From Paenibacillus kobensis NBRC 15729 (lineage in GTDB: Bacteria > Bacillota > Bacilli > Paenibacillales > Paenibacillaceae), in assembly GCF_004000825.1 (NCBI RefSeq), contig NZ_BILZ01000008.1, positions 79,286 through 143,285 on the forward strand: a stretch of DNA of 64,000 nucleotides, read 5' to 3'. Shown here one piece after another: positions 8,315-17,186 of the stretch. Under the pieces are notes generated by a model, which was given only the letters and a program-made list of their open reading frames with translations, was not told where the DNA came from and did not search any database. The translations under genes were made by a program, and so were the position numbers. Every line of letters begins with the position of its first letter. Positions within the stretch are counted from its first letter, which is position 1.

Positions 8315-9637
8315 TTAGTCCGAATCGGATTTACGTCTCGTAAACAAGCGAACCGGCGTACCCTCGAAATTGAACGCAGCCCGGATTTTGTTCTCCAAGT
8401 AACGCTCATACGAGAAATGCATAATCTCGGGATCGTTAACGAATATAACGATCGTCGGCGGCTTCGTAGCCACTTGGGTAGCGTAGTTAATGCGCAGACG
8501 CTTGCCTTTGTCCGTAGGCGGCGGATTAATGGCCACCGCATCGGAAATAACATCGTTGAGCACATGCGTCTGGATGCGCAGCGAATGCTGCTCCGAGACA
8601 TGATTGACAATTGGCAGAAGCTTATGCAGACGCGACTTCGTCTTCGCGGACAAGAATACGATCGGCGCGTAATGCATAAACAGGAAGTGGTCGCGAATAT
8701 TCTGGGTGAACTCTTGCATCGTCTTCTCGTCTTTCTCGACGACATCCCACTTATTCACGACGAATACGCTCGCTTTCCCTGCTTCATGCGCGTATCCGGC
8801 GATATGCTTGTCTTGCTCGATAATCCCTTCCTCACCATTAATCAGGATGAGGACGACATCTGCGCGTTCAATCGCTTTCAACGAGCGCATAACACTGTAT
8901 TTCTCCGTCGTCTCGTACACTTTGCCGCGTTTGCGCATACCTGCCGTATCGATCAATACGTATCGCTGGCCATCACGCTCGAACGGCGTATCGATCGCAT
9001 CGCGCGTCGTACCCGCAACGTCACTGACGATAACGCGCTCTTCTCCGAGCAGCGCATTCACAAGCGATGACTTGCCTACATTCGGACGCCCGATCAAGGC
9101 AACACGAATCACGTCTTCGTCATATTCCTCATCCACTTGCTCCGGCAGCTTCTCTACAGCCGCATCGAGCAGATCGCCGATTCCGGTACCGTGCGAACCA
9201 GAGATCGCAACTGGCGTCCCGAAACCGAGACCATAAAATTCATAAATGTCATCCATCCGGTTAAAATTGTCCACTTTATTAACCGCCACAACGACAGGCT
9301 TGCGTGAACGAAACAGCATCTGTGCTACTTCGTCATCGGCATGAGTCATTCCGGTTTTTGCATCTACCATGAATATAATAACGTCGGCTTCTTCGACTGC
9401 AAGCTCCGCCTGCATCCGTACCGATTTCATGATTTCGTCTTCTCCGTCGATTTCGATACCGCCAGTATCGACGATGCTGAACGCTCTGCCATTCCATTCT
9501 CCGGTGCCATATATCCGGTCGCGGGTTACACCCGGCTTGTCTTCCACGATGGCCAGCCGGTCGCCGATGACGCGATTAAAGATGGTCGACTTCCCCACAT
9601 TCGGCCGTCCAACTATAGCGATAACGGGTCTTGCCAT
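8315..9637 (-). CDS. der: Ribosome-associated GTPase Der (EngA)
   Basis: Essential GTPase for maturation of the 50S ribosomal subunit. The 440-residue chain carries two tandem G domains, each with a P-loop GRPNVGKS (near residues 9-16 and 184-191), D-T-A/G-G switch motifs and N-K-x-D recognition motifs, followed by a C-terminal KH-like domain ending in a basic tail. Size and order are those of the family. Its place upstream of plsY-gpsA follows the B. subtilis engA-gpsA order. Confidence 0.97.
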   Translation of the reverse strand: MARPVIAIVGRPNVGKSTIFNRVIGDRLAIVEDKPGVTRDRIYGTGEWNGRAFSIVDTGGIEIDGEDEIMKSVRMQAELAVEEADVIIFMVDAKTGMTHADDEVAQMLFRSRKPVVVAVNKVDNFNRMDDIYEFYGLGFGTPVAISGSHGTGIGDLLDAAVEKLPEQVDEEYDEDVIRVALIGRPNVGKSSLVNALLGEERVIVSDVAGTTRDAIDTPFERDGQRYVLIDTAGMRKRGKVYETTEKYSVMRSLKAIERADVVLILINGEEGIIEQDKHIAGYAHEAGKASVFVVNKWDVVEKDEKTMQEFTQNIRDHFLFMHYAPIVFLSAKTKSRLHKLLPIVNHVSEQHSLRIQTHVLNDVISDAVAINPPPTDKGKRLRINYATQVATKPPTIVIFVNDPEIMHFSYERYLENKIRAAFNFEGTPVRLFTRRKSDSD

Positions 9638-9714
9638 AAGATTCCACTCCTTCGAAAATACTCACGATTACCACTATAACAAAAAACAAACGGCTTGGCT
9701 AACATTTCATGTTT

Positions 9715-9903
9715 TCATTGCGCACGATGGTCGACCAATATAAAGCTTCCGTTCTTCAAATCGTGTGCATTTGCATCCAATATTTTTTCCAGCAAGAAGG
9801 CGGTCTGCTGCATCGAGTCCATATCCTTCTCGATAAAAATCGGCGCCCCTCCCCCTGCTACTTGATCCGGCTTGATCGATACGACAGCTAAAATACGCGT
9901 CAC
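9715..9903 (-). CDS. Capping complex subunit for YIEGIA (small conserved protein)
   Basis: A 62-residue soluble protein with no membrane segment. It starts with a GTG immediately after the stop codon of the YIEGIA gene, and its ribosome site (GGAAGGAGG) lies inside the end of that gene, so the two are translationally coupled. This partnership and size fit the small protein described in databases as the capping subunit of the YIEGIA protein. The biochemical role is not established from sequence. The G-G-G-A-P-I-F motif in the middle (about 17-23) is the most distinctive segment. Confidence 0.65.
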   Translation of the reverse strand: MTRILAVVSIKPDQVAGGGAPIFIEKDMDSMQQTAFLLEKILDANAHDLKNGSFILVDHRAQ

Positions 9904-10824
9904 TCAGCTGCCTCCTTCCTTATTGACGGACGCTTCCGTCGGCATTCGGACGGCCGATTCCAGAATCGGTACCCTTCTTGCCACTTCAGTCGCCTTCGCA
10001 CCGTTCCGTTCCTGCGGCAGCAAGAATACAGCAAGCCTTCCGTCGCGTATATCGAGCTTCGCCATTGGAATGAGCGAAGGCTCGCCGCTGTCGCGGAATA
10101 CGCCGAGTATCGTCGACAAATCATACAAAATCGCCTGCCGCTGGCCGAGATTCGACAAGGTCGCTTTGCCGTTCGGATTATAGGGCCGCAGAATGAGTCC
10201 GAGCCCTCTTTCAGCAATAATCTGCTGGTCATCCTGCAAACCAACATTCATGATATAAATATCGCCTACATACAGATCTGGACCTTCTACGCGTACCTGG
10301 GCCTCCTGAACATCCGCAATATGCGAAATTGATTTTCCTGATTTCAGAAATTGAACCACGCCTAGCAATACGAAACCAACTACAGCACCGGTCCAACAAT
10401 TTACGGCGATGGCGAACAAACTCGTAAGCATCGACGTAAAGATGACCAAGTAATTCCGTCCTTCGAAAACCATTGCAATTCCTTCTATATATGTAGATCC
10501 GCGTGATACGAGCTCCATGCTGTCGATATTCGTCAGCGTGTCCCGCTCCATCTTTCGAACGTCTCGGAATTGCTGCGCAGCCAAGGTTAGAAACGTAATC
10601 GCCGTATAATCTTTCTTATAGAGAGACGGTATGGCAATGGCGCCCAATGCGGCAGCGATTATACCGAGCGAAATATGAATAATGCGCCCATGCGGATAAG
10701 TCGGGTATTGACGGTAATCAGTTCTAAGCATAAGCAATCTCGACATTAAACCGAAGAGGACGCCGACCGATACACCGATCAAATAACGGTGCTCCTTCAT
10801 ATATACGTCCAACCAATGAATCAC
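9904..10824 (-). CDS. YIEGIA-family membrane protein
   Basis: The 306-residue protein contains the Y-I-E-G-I-A signature that names the family (about residue 113). N-terminal hydrophobic helices and a further pair around residues 125-165 place the first half in the membrane; the C-terminal half is soluble. Homologues occur mainly in spore formers. It starts with a GTG overlapping the end region of the YphA-like gene (ribosome site GGAAGG) and is followed without a gap by its small partner. The function is unknown; the trio lies between der and rpsA as yphA does in Bacillus. Confidence 0.75.
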   Translation of the reverse strand: MIHWLDVYMKEHRYLIGVSVGVLFGLMSRLLMLRTDYRQYPTYPHGRIIHISLGIIAAALGAIAIPSLYKKDYTAITFLTLAAQQFRDVRKMERDTLTNIDSMELVSRGSTYIEGIAMVFEGRNYLVIFTSMLTSLFAIAVNCWTGAVVGFVLLGVVQFLKSGKSISHIADVQEAQVRVEGPDLYVGDIYIMNVGLQDDQQIIAERGLGLILRPYNPNGKATLSNLGQRQAILYDLSTILGVFRDSGEPSLIPMAKLDIRDGRLAVFLLPQERNGAKATEVARRVPILESAVRMPTEASVNKEGGS

Positions 10825-10826
10825 GA

Positions 10827-11486
10827 TTATACGCCACCTTCCTGCTCGCCTTCAGGCGGATAGAACCATTTTGACGCTGCGGACTTGATTACTCGAATGC
10901 AAAGCCCCATAAGCCTTGACGACAACAATGCGGCCATATAGCCGTCCCACCATGCAAGCGAACCGATTTCAACTGGACGCCATGCGACGGCTGGGGCGAA
11001 CCAGCCCATTACTAGCGGCTGCAAGACGGATGCAATCGTTACGACCGCGAACAGCGACTGCGACTGAATCGGCGCACTTAATGCGGCTGCAGCACCAGTC
11101 AATATGGCGGCATCCAAAGAGGAATGACCGATTATGAGAACCGGATCATTCATATAGAGCAGACGAAGCCATCCCCCCATTAATGAGGAGAGCAGAGCAG
11201 CTACGATCATATAGAACCGCTGCAACGACCCTTTAGGCCGGTTGAATAACACTGCAGCAATTGCCCATACGGTCAACCAGCACGCACTCAAGCTGACCGT
11301 GCCGCCTGCCGGCGGCAGCCATTCCCGATGCAATGTAACATAGAAAGGCCACAGTAACACACAGCCAACGATCAGCAGCGTCATGCTGCTTGGTTTCACC
11401 TGGTCCGCAACTAGTTCTCTCCAGCCTGTCACGAGCAGGATGATAACAATCGTAATAAGCCATATCGCTACGAATCCAGCATTCAT
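10827..11486 (-). CDS. YphA-like integral membrane protein
   Basis: A 219-residue protein with about six hydrophobic helices and a short hydrophilic C-terminal tail ending in E-G-E-Q-E-G-G-V. Position upstream of der and next to the S1-domain protein gene matches B. subtilis yphA, and the size (about 200 residues) is similar. No functional motif is visible. It is the first of three tightly packed genes, with its stop 2 bases before the next start, so the three products probably act together. Confidence 0.6.
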   Translation of the reverse strand: MNAGFVAIWLITIVIILLVTGWRELVADQVKPSSMTLLIVGCVLLWPFYVTLHREWLPPAGGTVSLSACWLTVWAIAAVLFNRPKGSLQRFYMIVAALLSSLMGGWLRLLYMNDPVLIIGHSSLDAAILTGAAAALSAPIQSQSLFAVVTIASVLQPLVMGWFAPAVAWRPVEIGSLAWWDGYMAALLSSRLMGLCIRVIKSAASKWFYPPEGEQEGGV

Positions 11487-11571
11487 CTAGAAGCGTTCAC
11501 CTCGCATGCCTGTATTATGCTCTGCTCTTGAACAGGGTAACCGCTTCAATTAAAGAGTTCTATAAATACAA

Positions 11572-11607
11572 CAAGCCCGGAAGCAGCATGGGCTGCTTCC
11601 GGGCTTG
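11572..11607 (-). terminator. Intrinsic terminator of the S1-domain protein gene
   Basis: A perfect 15-bp inverted repeat (CAAGCCCGGAAGCAG and its complement) with a 6-base loop, followed on the minus strand by the T-rich TTGTATTTAT. It lies 37 bases after the S1-domain protein stop. Confidence 0.85.
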
Positions 11608-11644
11608 TTAATGAAGATGCGATCCGGCTATTGCCGGACTACAA

Positions 11645-12859
11645 TCATTTGAATTTGCTCAATTTGTCGCCGAAACGTTCACCGAGCGTGAAGCTCAAGC
11701 TTTGGTTGTTAGCGGCAATCGCTGCGCTGTGGTCTTCTTTCGGAGCACGCGCAGGACGGTCAGCACGCTCAGCGCGTGGAGCCGGCTCAGGAGCTTCTTC
11801 CGTTTCCTTGATGCTCAGGGAAACGCGTTTTTGTGCAGGGTTGAAGTCAAGAATTTTGGCTTTCACTTCTTGGCCTTCTTTCAGCACTTCATGCGGCGTT
11901 GCAACATGGCGGTGAGCGATCTGCGAAATGTGAACGAGACCTTCTACGCCTGGAGCGATTTCGATGAATGCGCCGAATTCAACGATACGGCGAACCGTAC
12001 CTGTAACGATATCACCCGTGTTGAAGCTGTTTTGCGCCGATTCCCATGGGCCTGGCTGAGCAGCTTTCATGCTTAGGCTGATTTTGCCTGCAGCTGGATC
12101 AACCTTCAGCACTTTCACGCGTACCGATTGACCTTCTGATACTGCATCTTTAGGATGCGCAACGTGCTGCCACGAAATTTCGGATACGTGTACGAGTCCG
12201 TCGATTCCGCCGATATCAACGAATGCGCCGAATGGCGTCAGACGTTGAACCGTGCCTTCAAGCTCTTGGCCTGGCTCGAGCGATGCCATGATGCGTTGTT
12301 TGTTCGATTCGAACTCCGCCTCAAGCACTTCTTTCGCCGACAGAATCACTTTGTTGTTCTCACGGTCGATTTCTTTCACTTTCACGCGGATCGTGCGGCC
12401 TTTGTAGTCTTTGAAGTCTTCTACAAAATGGCGCTCAACCATCGATGCTGGAATGAAGCCGCGTACGCCTACGTCAGCGACGAGACCGCCCTTCACAACG
12501 TCAGCGATCGTAACTTCGAACGCTTCGCTAGCGTCGAATTTGCTTTGCAGGTCGTCCCAAGCCTTCTCGCCGTCGATTGCGCGCTTGGAAAGAACGAGCT
12601 TTTCTTTCTCGTCGTCGATGCTGACGACTTTCAGTTCAACTTCTTGGCCAAGCTGAACTGCCGTGGACGCGTTGTCGAGTTGTACAGACGACAGTTCGCG
12701 AAGCGGAATCACGCCGTCATATTTATATCCAAGGCTAACCGTAGCTTGGTTGTCTTCGATTTTGACAATCGTTCCTCTGACCGTGTCGCCTTTCTTCAAG
12801 GACACGAAATTGTCCATAGCCTCTTGGTTCGTTTCTTCGATCTTCGTTTCTTCTGACAT
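11645..12859 (-). CDS. rpsA: 30S ribosomal protein S1 homologue (four S1 domains)
   Basis: RNA-binding protein of the S1 family (YpfD in B. subtilis). The 404 residues contain four S1 repeats, starting near residues 19, 105, 190 and 275, with recurring G-x-V-x-x-I/V and G-F-I/A-F-V-D/E motifs; the third (TPFGAFVDIGGIDGLVHVSE) and fourth (VEFGAFIEIAPGVEGLVHIS) are the best conserved. The end is a short, charged tail (R/P/E-rich) of about 50 residues. Firmicute homologues have fewer S1 domains than the six of proteobacterial S1, and their role on the ribosome is less certain. Located downstream of plsC and cmk as in Bacillus. Confidence 0.93.
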   Translation of the reverse strand: MSEETKIEETNQEAMDNFVSLKKGDTVRGTIVKIEDNQATVSLGYKYDGVIPLRELSSVQLDNASTAVQLGQEVELKVVSIDDEKEKLVLSKRAIDGEKAWDDLQSKFDASEAFEVTIADVVKGGLVADVGVRGFIPASMVERHFVEDFKDYKGRTIRVKVKEIDRENNKVILSAKEVLEAEFESNKQRIMASLEPGQELEGTVQRLTPFGAFVDIGGIDGLVHVSEISWQHVAHPKDAVSEGQSVRVKVLKVDPAAGKISLSMKAAQPGPWESAQNSFNTGDIVTGTVRRIVEFGAFIEIAPGVEGLVHISQIAHRHVATPHEVLKEGQEVKAKILDFNPAQKRVSLSIKETEEAPEPAPRAERADRPARAPKEDHSAAIAANNQSLSFTLGERFGDKLSKFK

Positions 12860-12946
12860 CGAAAATTACCTCCTCAATTCATACCCCAACATTTATTTAA
12901 ACCTGCCCGCCCCTGTTGAAACAGGTTCGTTACAGCGTTTAAAACT

Positions 12947-13516
12947 TTATTTGCGCAGCGCCCGGATATGACTCATAATCCGTTCGGTTACGCGGTCCAA
13001 TGAATCGGACGACGGCTCTGCGATAATATCGGACAGATCAACCGGCGGTCCGTAGCGGACAATCGTTTTACGAAAAAGTTTATAATTCCCGTCGATATAA
13101 ACCGGAATAATTGCTGCACCGCTGCGGAGCGCGATCATCGCCGCGCCTTTCTTCGCTGCTTCCCCGTTGCTCTTGCGCGTGCCTTCAGGGAAAATTCCCA
13201 TCATGCCGCCTGCAGTCAACAGGTCGATCGAAGCACGAATCGCTTCTTTGCTGACGCCTCCGCGTTTGACCGGAAAAGCGCCAAGCGCCTTAATGAGGCG
13301 GCCGAACAAAGGAATATCGAACAATTCCTTCTTCGCCATGAACTGCACTTTACGGTCGAGCTTAATCCCGATCGTCGGCGGATCGAAGTTGCTCAGATGG
13401 TTCGAACATAGAATGACGGGTCCTGTATCCGGAACGTAGTGAATATTCTCGGCTTTCAACCGGAACAAGAGCCCATACAGAAGACGCAGCACGGCACGAC
13501 TAAAGACATATATCAT
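12947..13516 (-). CDS. plsC: 1-acyl-sn-glycerol-3-phosphate acyltransferase
   Basis: Acylates lysophosphatidic acid to phosphatidic acid, the step after PlsY. The 189-residue protein has an N-terminal hydrophobic segment and the acyltransferase motif H-x4-D at residues 40-45 (NHLSNFD), plus the F-P-E-G-T-R motif near residue 114 for glycerophosphate binding. Length is on the short side but typical for Firmicutes. It begins 3 bases after the cmk stop, so the pair is one transcriptional unit, and it complements plsY-gpsA located 5 kb away. Confidence 0.93.
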   Translation of the reverse strand: MIYVFSRAVLRLLYGLLFRLKAENIHYVPDTGPVILCSNHLSNFDPPTIGIKLDRKVQFMAKKELFDIPLFGRLIKALGAFPVKRGGVSKEAIRASIDLLTAGGMMGIFPEGTRKSNGEAAKKGAAMIALRSGAAIIPVYIDGNYKLFRKTIVRYGPPVDLSDIIAEPSSDSLDRVTERIMSHIRALRK

Positions 13517-13519
13517 AGT

Positions 13520-14221
13520 TTACTTCGCCTCCGCCAATTTGGTTCTGCTTAAATTGACGATGTTGTCCGCCACTTCATCGATCGTCATCGACGTGCTGTC
13601 GAGCACGATTGCATCCGGAGCGCACACAAGCGGCGAAATGTCCCGTTCCTGATCTTTACGGTCACGCTCTGCGATTTCAAGCTCCAGTTGGGACAGCGTA
13701 ATGCTGTCTTGTCCGTCCAGTTCCTTGAACCTTCTTAATGCCCGTTCTTGGACTGAGGCGGTTAAGAATACTTTCAATTCCGCATCAGGCAGTACATGCG
13801 AGCCGATATCCCGGCCGTCCATTACAACGCCTTTGCTCTGCGCAAGCAGCCGCTGCATGGTAACTAGCCGAAGCCTTACCCGCTCGACGGCAGCAACCTG
13901 CGATACATGCATGGTTACTTCGCGCGAACGGATGTCCCGGGTAATGTCAGCACCGTTCAGCAGAACGATTTGCCCCATCGGTCCGGGCTTAAGCGTAATA
14001 TCGATGCTTTCCGCATGCGTTCCAAGCTGCTCGGAATCGCCGGGCGAAATGCCGGAGCGAAGAGCGCTGTACGTTACCGCGCGATACATTGCGCCGGTGT
14101 CGATATAAATATAATGCAAGGTCTCGGCGACATTACGGGCTACCGTACTCTTGCCGGCTCCCGCGGGTCCGTCAATCGCGATGTTGATCCGGTCCCGGCC
14201 GCCGTCTAGATGCGATACCAA
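13520..14221 (-). CDS. cmk: Cytidylate kinase
   Basis: Phosphorylates CMP and dCMP to the diphosphates with ATP. The 233-residue protein has the P-loop G-P-A-G-A-G-K-S at 18-25, the D-G-R-D-I-G-S motif near residue 128 and the lid segment R-x-x-x-D around residue 185. The start is read as TTG at 14221, with GGGGGG 8 bases upstream; no better ATG is available, since an internal start would remove the strand before the P-loop. It forms a pair with plsC and lies upstream of the S1-domain protein gene, as in B. subtilis. Confidence 0.95.
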   Translation of the reverse strand: MVSHLDGGRDRINIAIDGPAGAGKSTVARNVAETLHYIYIDTGAMYRAVTYSALRSGISPGDSEQLGTHAESIDITLKPGPMGQIVLLNGADITRDIRSREVTMHVSQVAAVERVRLRLVTMQRLLAQSKGVVMDGRDIGSHVLPDAELKVFLTASVQERALRRFKELDGQDSITLSQLELEIAERDRKDQERDISPLVCAPDAIVLDSTSMTIDEVADNIVNLSRTKLAEAK

Positions 14222-14335
14222 CAGCGAACCCCCCTACTGAGATCAGCCTCACGCTATGATTGCTGCTCCCGTTTACCTGTCAAGAAAAAAGCAGGCTCAG
14301 CCTGCGAACGTGAAAATTATACCACACCAAAACCT

Positions 14336-14599
14336 TCAATGCAAAGCTCGGCTGCCCCGTTGAAGCGGCATTCCTTCTAGCTTATCGGCATATGTCAGGT
14401 GTTGTCGAATCATATCCGAACGGAGCAGACACTGCGATAAAATGGCAAGAACAAGAAGCGTCAGCACGATGTTGCGGAGTACACGACTTACTTCTTCGGA
14501 CAGCTTGCCGTACCTTTCACGTTCCAGCTGTCCATCAGCCGTCCCCTTCACCTGCTGCAGCTTCTTATCCTTGTTTCTAAGCCGGCGATCGGCAACCAT
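14336..14599 (-). CDS. Small membrane protein, DUF5359/YpfB-like
   Basis: The chosen start (ATG at 14599) gives 87 residues: a charged N-terminal half rich in K, R, Q and E, one hydrophobic helix (about 45-61) and a short C-terminal part, so probably one membrane span. In B. subtilis a small single-span protein, YpfB, occupies the same place between the PilZ gene ypfA and cmk, and this is the main reason for the call. The open frame continues upstream to 14701 but no ribosome site supports that; AGGGAAGG precedes the chosen ATG. Function unknown. Confidence 0.55.
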   Translation of the reverse strand: MVADRRLRNKDKKLQQVKGTADGQLERERYGKLSEEVSRVLRNIVLTLLVLAILSQCLLRSDMIRQHLTYADKLEGMPLQRGSRALH

Positions 14600-14722
14600 C
14601 CTACGATCATCCTTCCCTAATTTTGGTGGATGGACGTAGCATGTCCGACGGCCGATTATATTATTCGCATTAATCGTGCGGCCAATTAGTGCGTGCCGCA
14701 TCCGCAGACTAGCTTCAAAACT

Positions 14723-15382
14723 CTATCGATTGCGGAATTCGAGCTGGCGTTCGAAGCAGTAGCGGATAATCTTCTGCCTCTCGTAATCGCCAATGCCGAC
14801 AAACATAAGCATCACATGGTTGCGTCCCGTTGCATGCTCCACGATGCGTACAATTTCCCCTTTGAAGAACGAGTGCTCAATGGTGCCGTTCTTATAAGGG
14901 AGCAGCAGCCAGCATTCGAGCGTTTGACCGACTTCCAATGGCACAGATCCGTCATTCGTGAACGAAATGCCTCCGCCGCCTACATCCTCCGTTAGCGCAT
15001 TGAACCGGTCGCCGAGCGGAGTCAGCACCGCGATCTCCAACATCGAATCGACGCGCAGGAAGTGGCGCCGTTGTGTCTTCGTAATCGATGCCGGATCCGG
15101 TTTCTGAATGCGGACCAGCCGGATGTTATCTTCAATGAAGCCGGTTACATAGGAGTTAAAGAAATGTTTGACACCGTCTTCGGTTATGTAGAATGCAGAG
15201 ATTTCGTCGCCCAGCGAGAGCCTCTTTAATCTTCCCGTGCTCTCTTGAAGCGGCCATTCCATGTACAACTCATCATTCCGGTCGTCCGCGATGCGAGATT
15301 TGCAGTCGAACTTACCTTCTGCTTCTTCGTCCACTGTTGAAACGACATAGTATTGCAAAGTCTGATTAATTTTCGGCAGCAA
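14723..15382 (-). CDS. PilZ-domain c-di-GMP receptor, flagellar brake (YpfA/MotI-like)
   Basis: Probably binds cyclic di-GMP and slows flagellar rotation by acting on the motor. The 219-residue protein has an N-terminal YcgR-type domain (about 1-95) and a C-terminal PilZ domain with the binding motif Q-R-R-x-F-x-R (near residue 104) and D-V-G-G-G-G-I-S-F (near residue 131), close to the D/N-x-S-x-x-G consensus but with G in place of the serine. Position next to ypeB and the small membrane gene matches B. subtilis ypfA (motI). No diguanylate cyclase or motility gene is nearby. Confidence 0.85.
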   Translation of the reverse strand: MLPKINQTLQYYVVSTVDEEAEGKFDCKSRIADDRNDELYMEWPLQESTGRLKRLSLGDEISAFYITEDGVKHFFNSYVTGFIEDNIRLVRIQKPDPASITKTQRRHFLRVDSMLEIAVLTPLGDRFNALTEDVGGGGISFTNDGSVPLEVGQTLECWLLLPYKNGTIEHSFFKGEIVRIVEHATGRNHVMLMFVGIGDYERQKIIRYCFERQLEFRNR

Positions 15383-15473
15383 AAGGCTCCCCTCCCATAC
15401 GGTGATTATATCACGTCGAATGGTGGGGAGCCATATCGAAACTTATTGCCTGCAATCCATTTGATGCGTAATT

Positions 15474-16874
15474 TTACCGCGTTTTCGACGCAGCCGGTTT
15501 TCCCGGATTTGCCGTTTTTCCCGGCGTTTCGGCCGAGTCCCGCATGTCTGGCGTTTCCTCAATCGTTTCCTCTACGCCAGTGTCCGCATTGATATACATT
15601 TTGTATGCGTGTCCGTTGATCTTGCCTACGAATTCGTAGCAGAGCGTTTCTTCGCCCATATCGTTCAAAATTAAAGCCATAGCCTCGGTCGAAACCTTCA
15701 TATCAGGGTTCAGCGCCTTGCGGGCCTCCGCCTTCGTAATCCGCGGTTTCGGCAGCTTGCGCGCATGATGCTCATACACATAGTCCGAAGCTTGCAGCGC
15801 AACGACCTGACCATTATCCAACGCAACCTTGACCGTAATTTTCTCCGGATAAATCAGGACGCCATTCTGCGTCGCCACGTAAGTATATACACCCTCATTG
15901 ACATATTCGTCGTAGCTGCTCGGCTTCATTCCTTTATAACCGTGAGCGTTCAAAAACTTGTCCGCGACTTTTCTCGTTTCGCTCAAGCTGATTTGTTTCT
16001 TGCCGACTTCCCTCGGATTCATGTACCAAATGAGCTGGCCGCCCTTTTGCGTGAAATCGAGTTGAATCGTCTCGCCTTTCGTCCGTTCAACCGTTGCAGA
16101 GAACGAGGCAAATTCCGTACCTTGGCCGTTCTCCACGACACGAATGCCGGCATCTGACTTCAGATCAAGAAATTGCGCCGTCTTGCGCTTAATTTCTTCG
16201 GGGGTCATCATTTTGCCGCCAAGCATCTTAACGGTTCGTTTCTGATACATGCTCGAGACAGACGGTCCCCAGTTTATTTCCGGATACTCGCCAACTTTAT
16301 GGTCGACGGTTTTGAAGCCGTCGATAATCGAGTTGTCCCTTACCGATTTCTCGGTAGCGAGCGCCGCCTCTACATCCATCCAACGCAAATTGCTCTGCAG
16401 CACTTTCTGTTGCACCGACTGCAAGTTTTGCGAAATTTCATCCGACCGTTCGTACAGCGTCTTCATCGTTTTGAATTCGTCATCCGTGAGCGGATTTTTC
16501 GACAGGTCGCGCACAGCGGTTTTGTAGGCGAAGTTCGAAATGCGAGACAGAAATTCCTCCGTCGTGTTGAACGGCAGAAGCGTGAGCGGCAGCTGATTGA
16601 CTTCGTTCTGCGCCTCGCTGGTCAGCCTCCAGACGTTAATAAGCCCTTTGCGGTGGTACGCTTGCGACTTAGAGTTAACGGCGAGCGTATTGCCAAGTTG
16701 CTTATGTACCTGCTCGACATGGTAGCTCAAATCGTGAAACGCCCGCTGATATTGATTTTCCGCTTTGATCAGTATCGAGTTTTTTTCTTGGTGCTCCTGA
16801 TATCCCCAATAAATCGAACCGATGCACAATAGAGTAACGATCGGAAACATTACCGCGCTAAGCCGTTTATACAT
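15474..16874 (-). CDS. ypeB: Germination protein YpeB
   Basis: In Bacillus, YpeB sits in the spore inner membrane and is required to place and stabilise the cortex-lytic enzyme SleB. The 466-residue protein has an N-terminal membrane anchor (about 7-24), a long helical N-terminal domain and C-terminal PepSY-type repeats, including the E-T-R-K-V-A-D-K-F-L-N-A-H-G-Y segment. A low-complexity K/P/T/A tail (about 440-466) closes the chain. Unlike in Bacillus, no sleB gene lies immediately upstream; a zinc-ribbon gene and prsW are there instead. Confidence 0.93.
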   Translation of the reverse strand: MYKRLSAVMFPIVTLLCIGSIYWGYQEHQEKNSILIKAENQYQRAFHDLSYHVEQVHKQLGNTLAVNSKSQAYHRKGLINVWRLTSEAQNEVNQLPLTLLPFNTTEEFLSRISNFAYKTAVRDLSKNPLTDDEFKTMKTLYERSDEISQNLQSVQQKVLQSNLRWMDVEAALATEKSVRDNSIIDGFKTVDHKVGEYPEINWGPSVSSMYQKRTVKMLGGKMMTPEEIKRKTAQFLDLKSDAGIRVVENGQGTEFASFSATVERTKGETIQLDFTQKGGQLIWYMNPREVGKKQISLSETRKVADKFLNAHGYKGMKPSSYDEYVNEGVYTYVATQNGVLIYPEKITVKVALDNGQVVALQASDYVYEHHARKLPKPRITKAEARKALNPDMKVSTEAMALILNDMGEETLCYEFVGKINGHAYKMYINADTGVEETIEETPDMRDSAETPGKTANPGKPAASKTR

Positions 16875-16976
16875 GACAAAAGCTCCTTTCTGGTCCCAAA
16901 CCTGAGGTTAGTTTGGTTTACCGAAAGAAGCTTTATTCACCGCATCCGCCTGAATTTTCCTGTTGATCGGCCACGT

Positions 16977-17135
16977 TCAAATCGGATGCTCTTCGATATC
17001 GAAATCGTCGATGTTATTGCAGATGCACTGCTTGAAGCCCGTGTCGATCTTCTCCTTCTCGCGCTTGCCTCGAAGAACGAATTTCTCGCCGCACACATTG
17101 CACCTGATTCTAACTTTGACCCGTTCACCAATCAT
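16977..17135 (-). CDS. Small zinc-ribbon-like protein
   Basis: A 52-residue protein beginning at the ATG at 17135, which has an ideal ribosome site (AGGAGGGACAT). It carries a C-x-x-C pair near residues 12-15 and a C-x-C pair near residues 37-39, enough for one metal site, with a basic K/R-rich middle and an acidic end (D-D-F-D-I-E-E). The frame could start at 17162, but that start lacks a ribosome site. It lies between prsW and ypeB, where Bacillus species carry sleB. I do not recognise the family and assign no function. Confidence 0.6.
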   Translation of the reverse strand: MIGERVKVRIRCNVCGEKFVLRGKREKEKIDTGFKQCICNNIDDFDIEEHPI

Positions 17136-17186
17136 ACCGCATGTCCCTCCTGGAATATCCACTAATATCCAGTATAAACCGAAATT

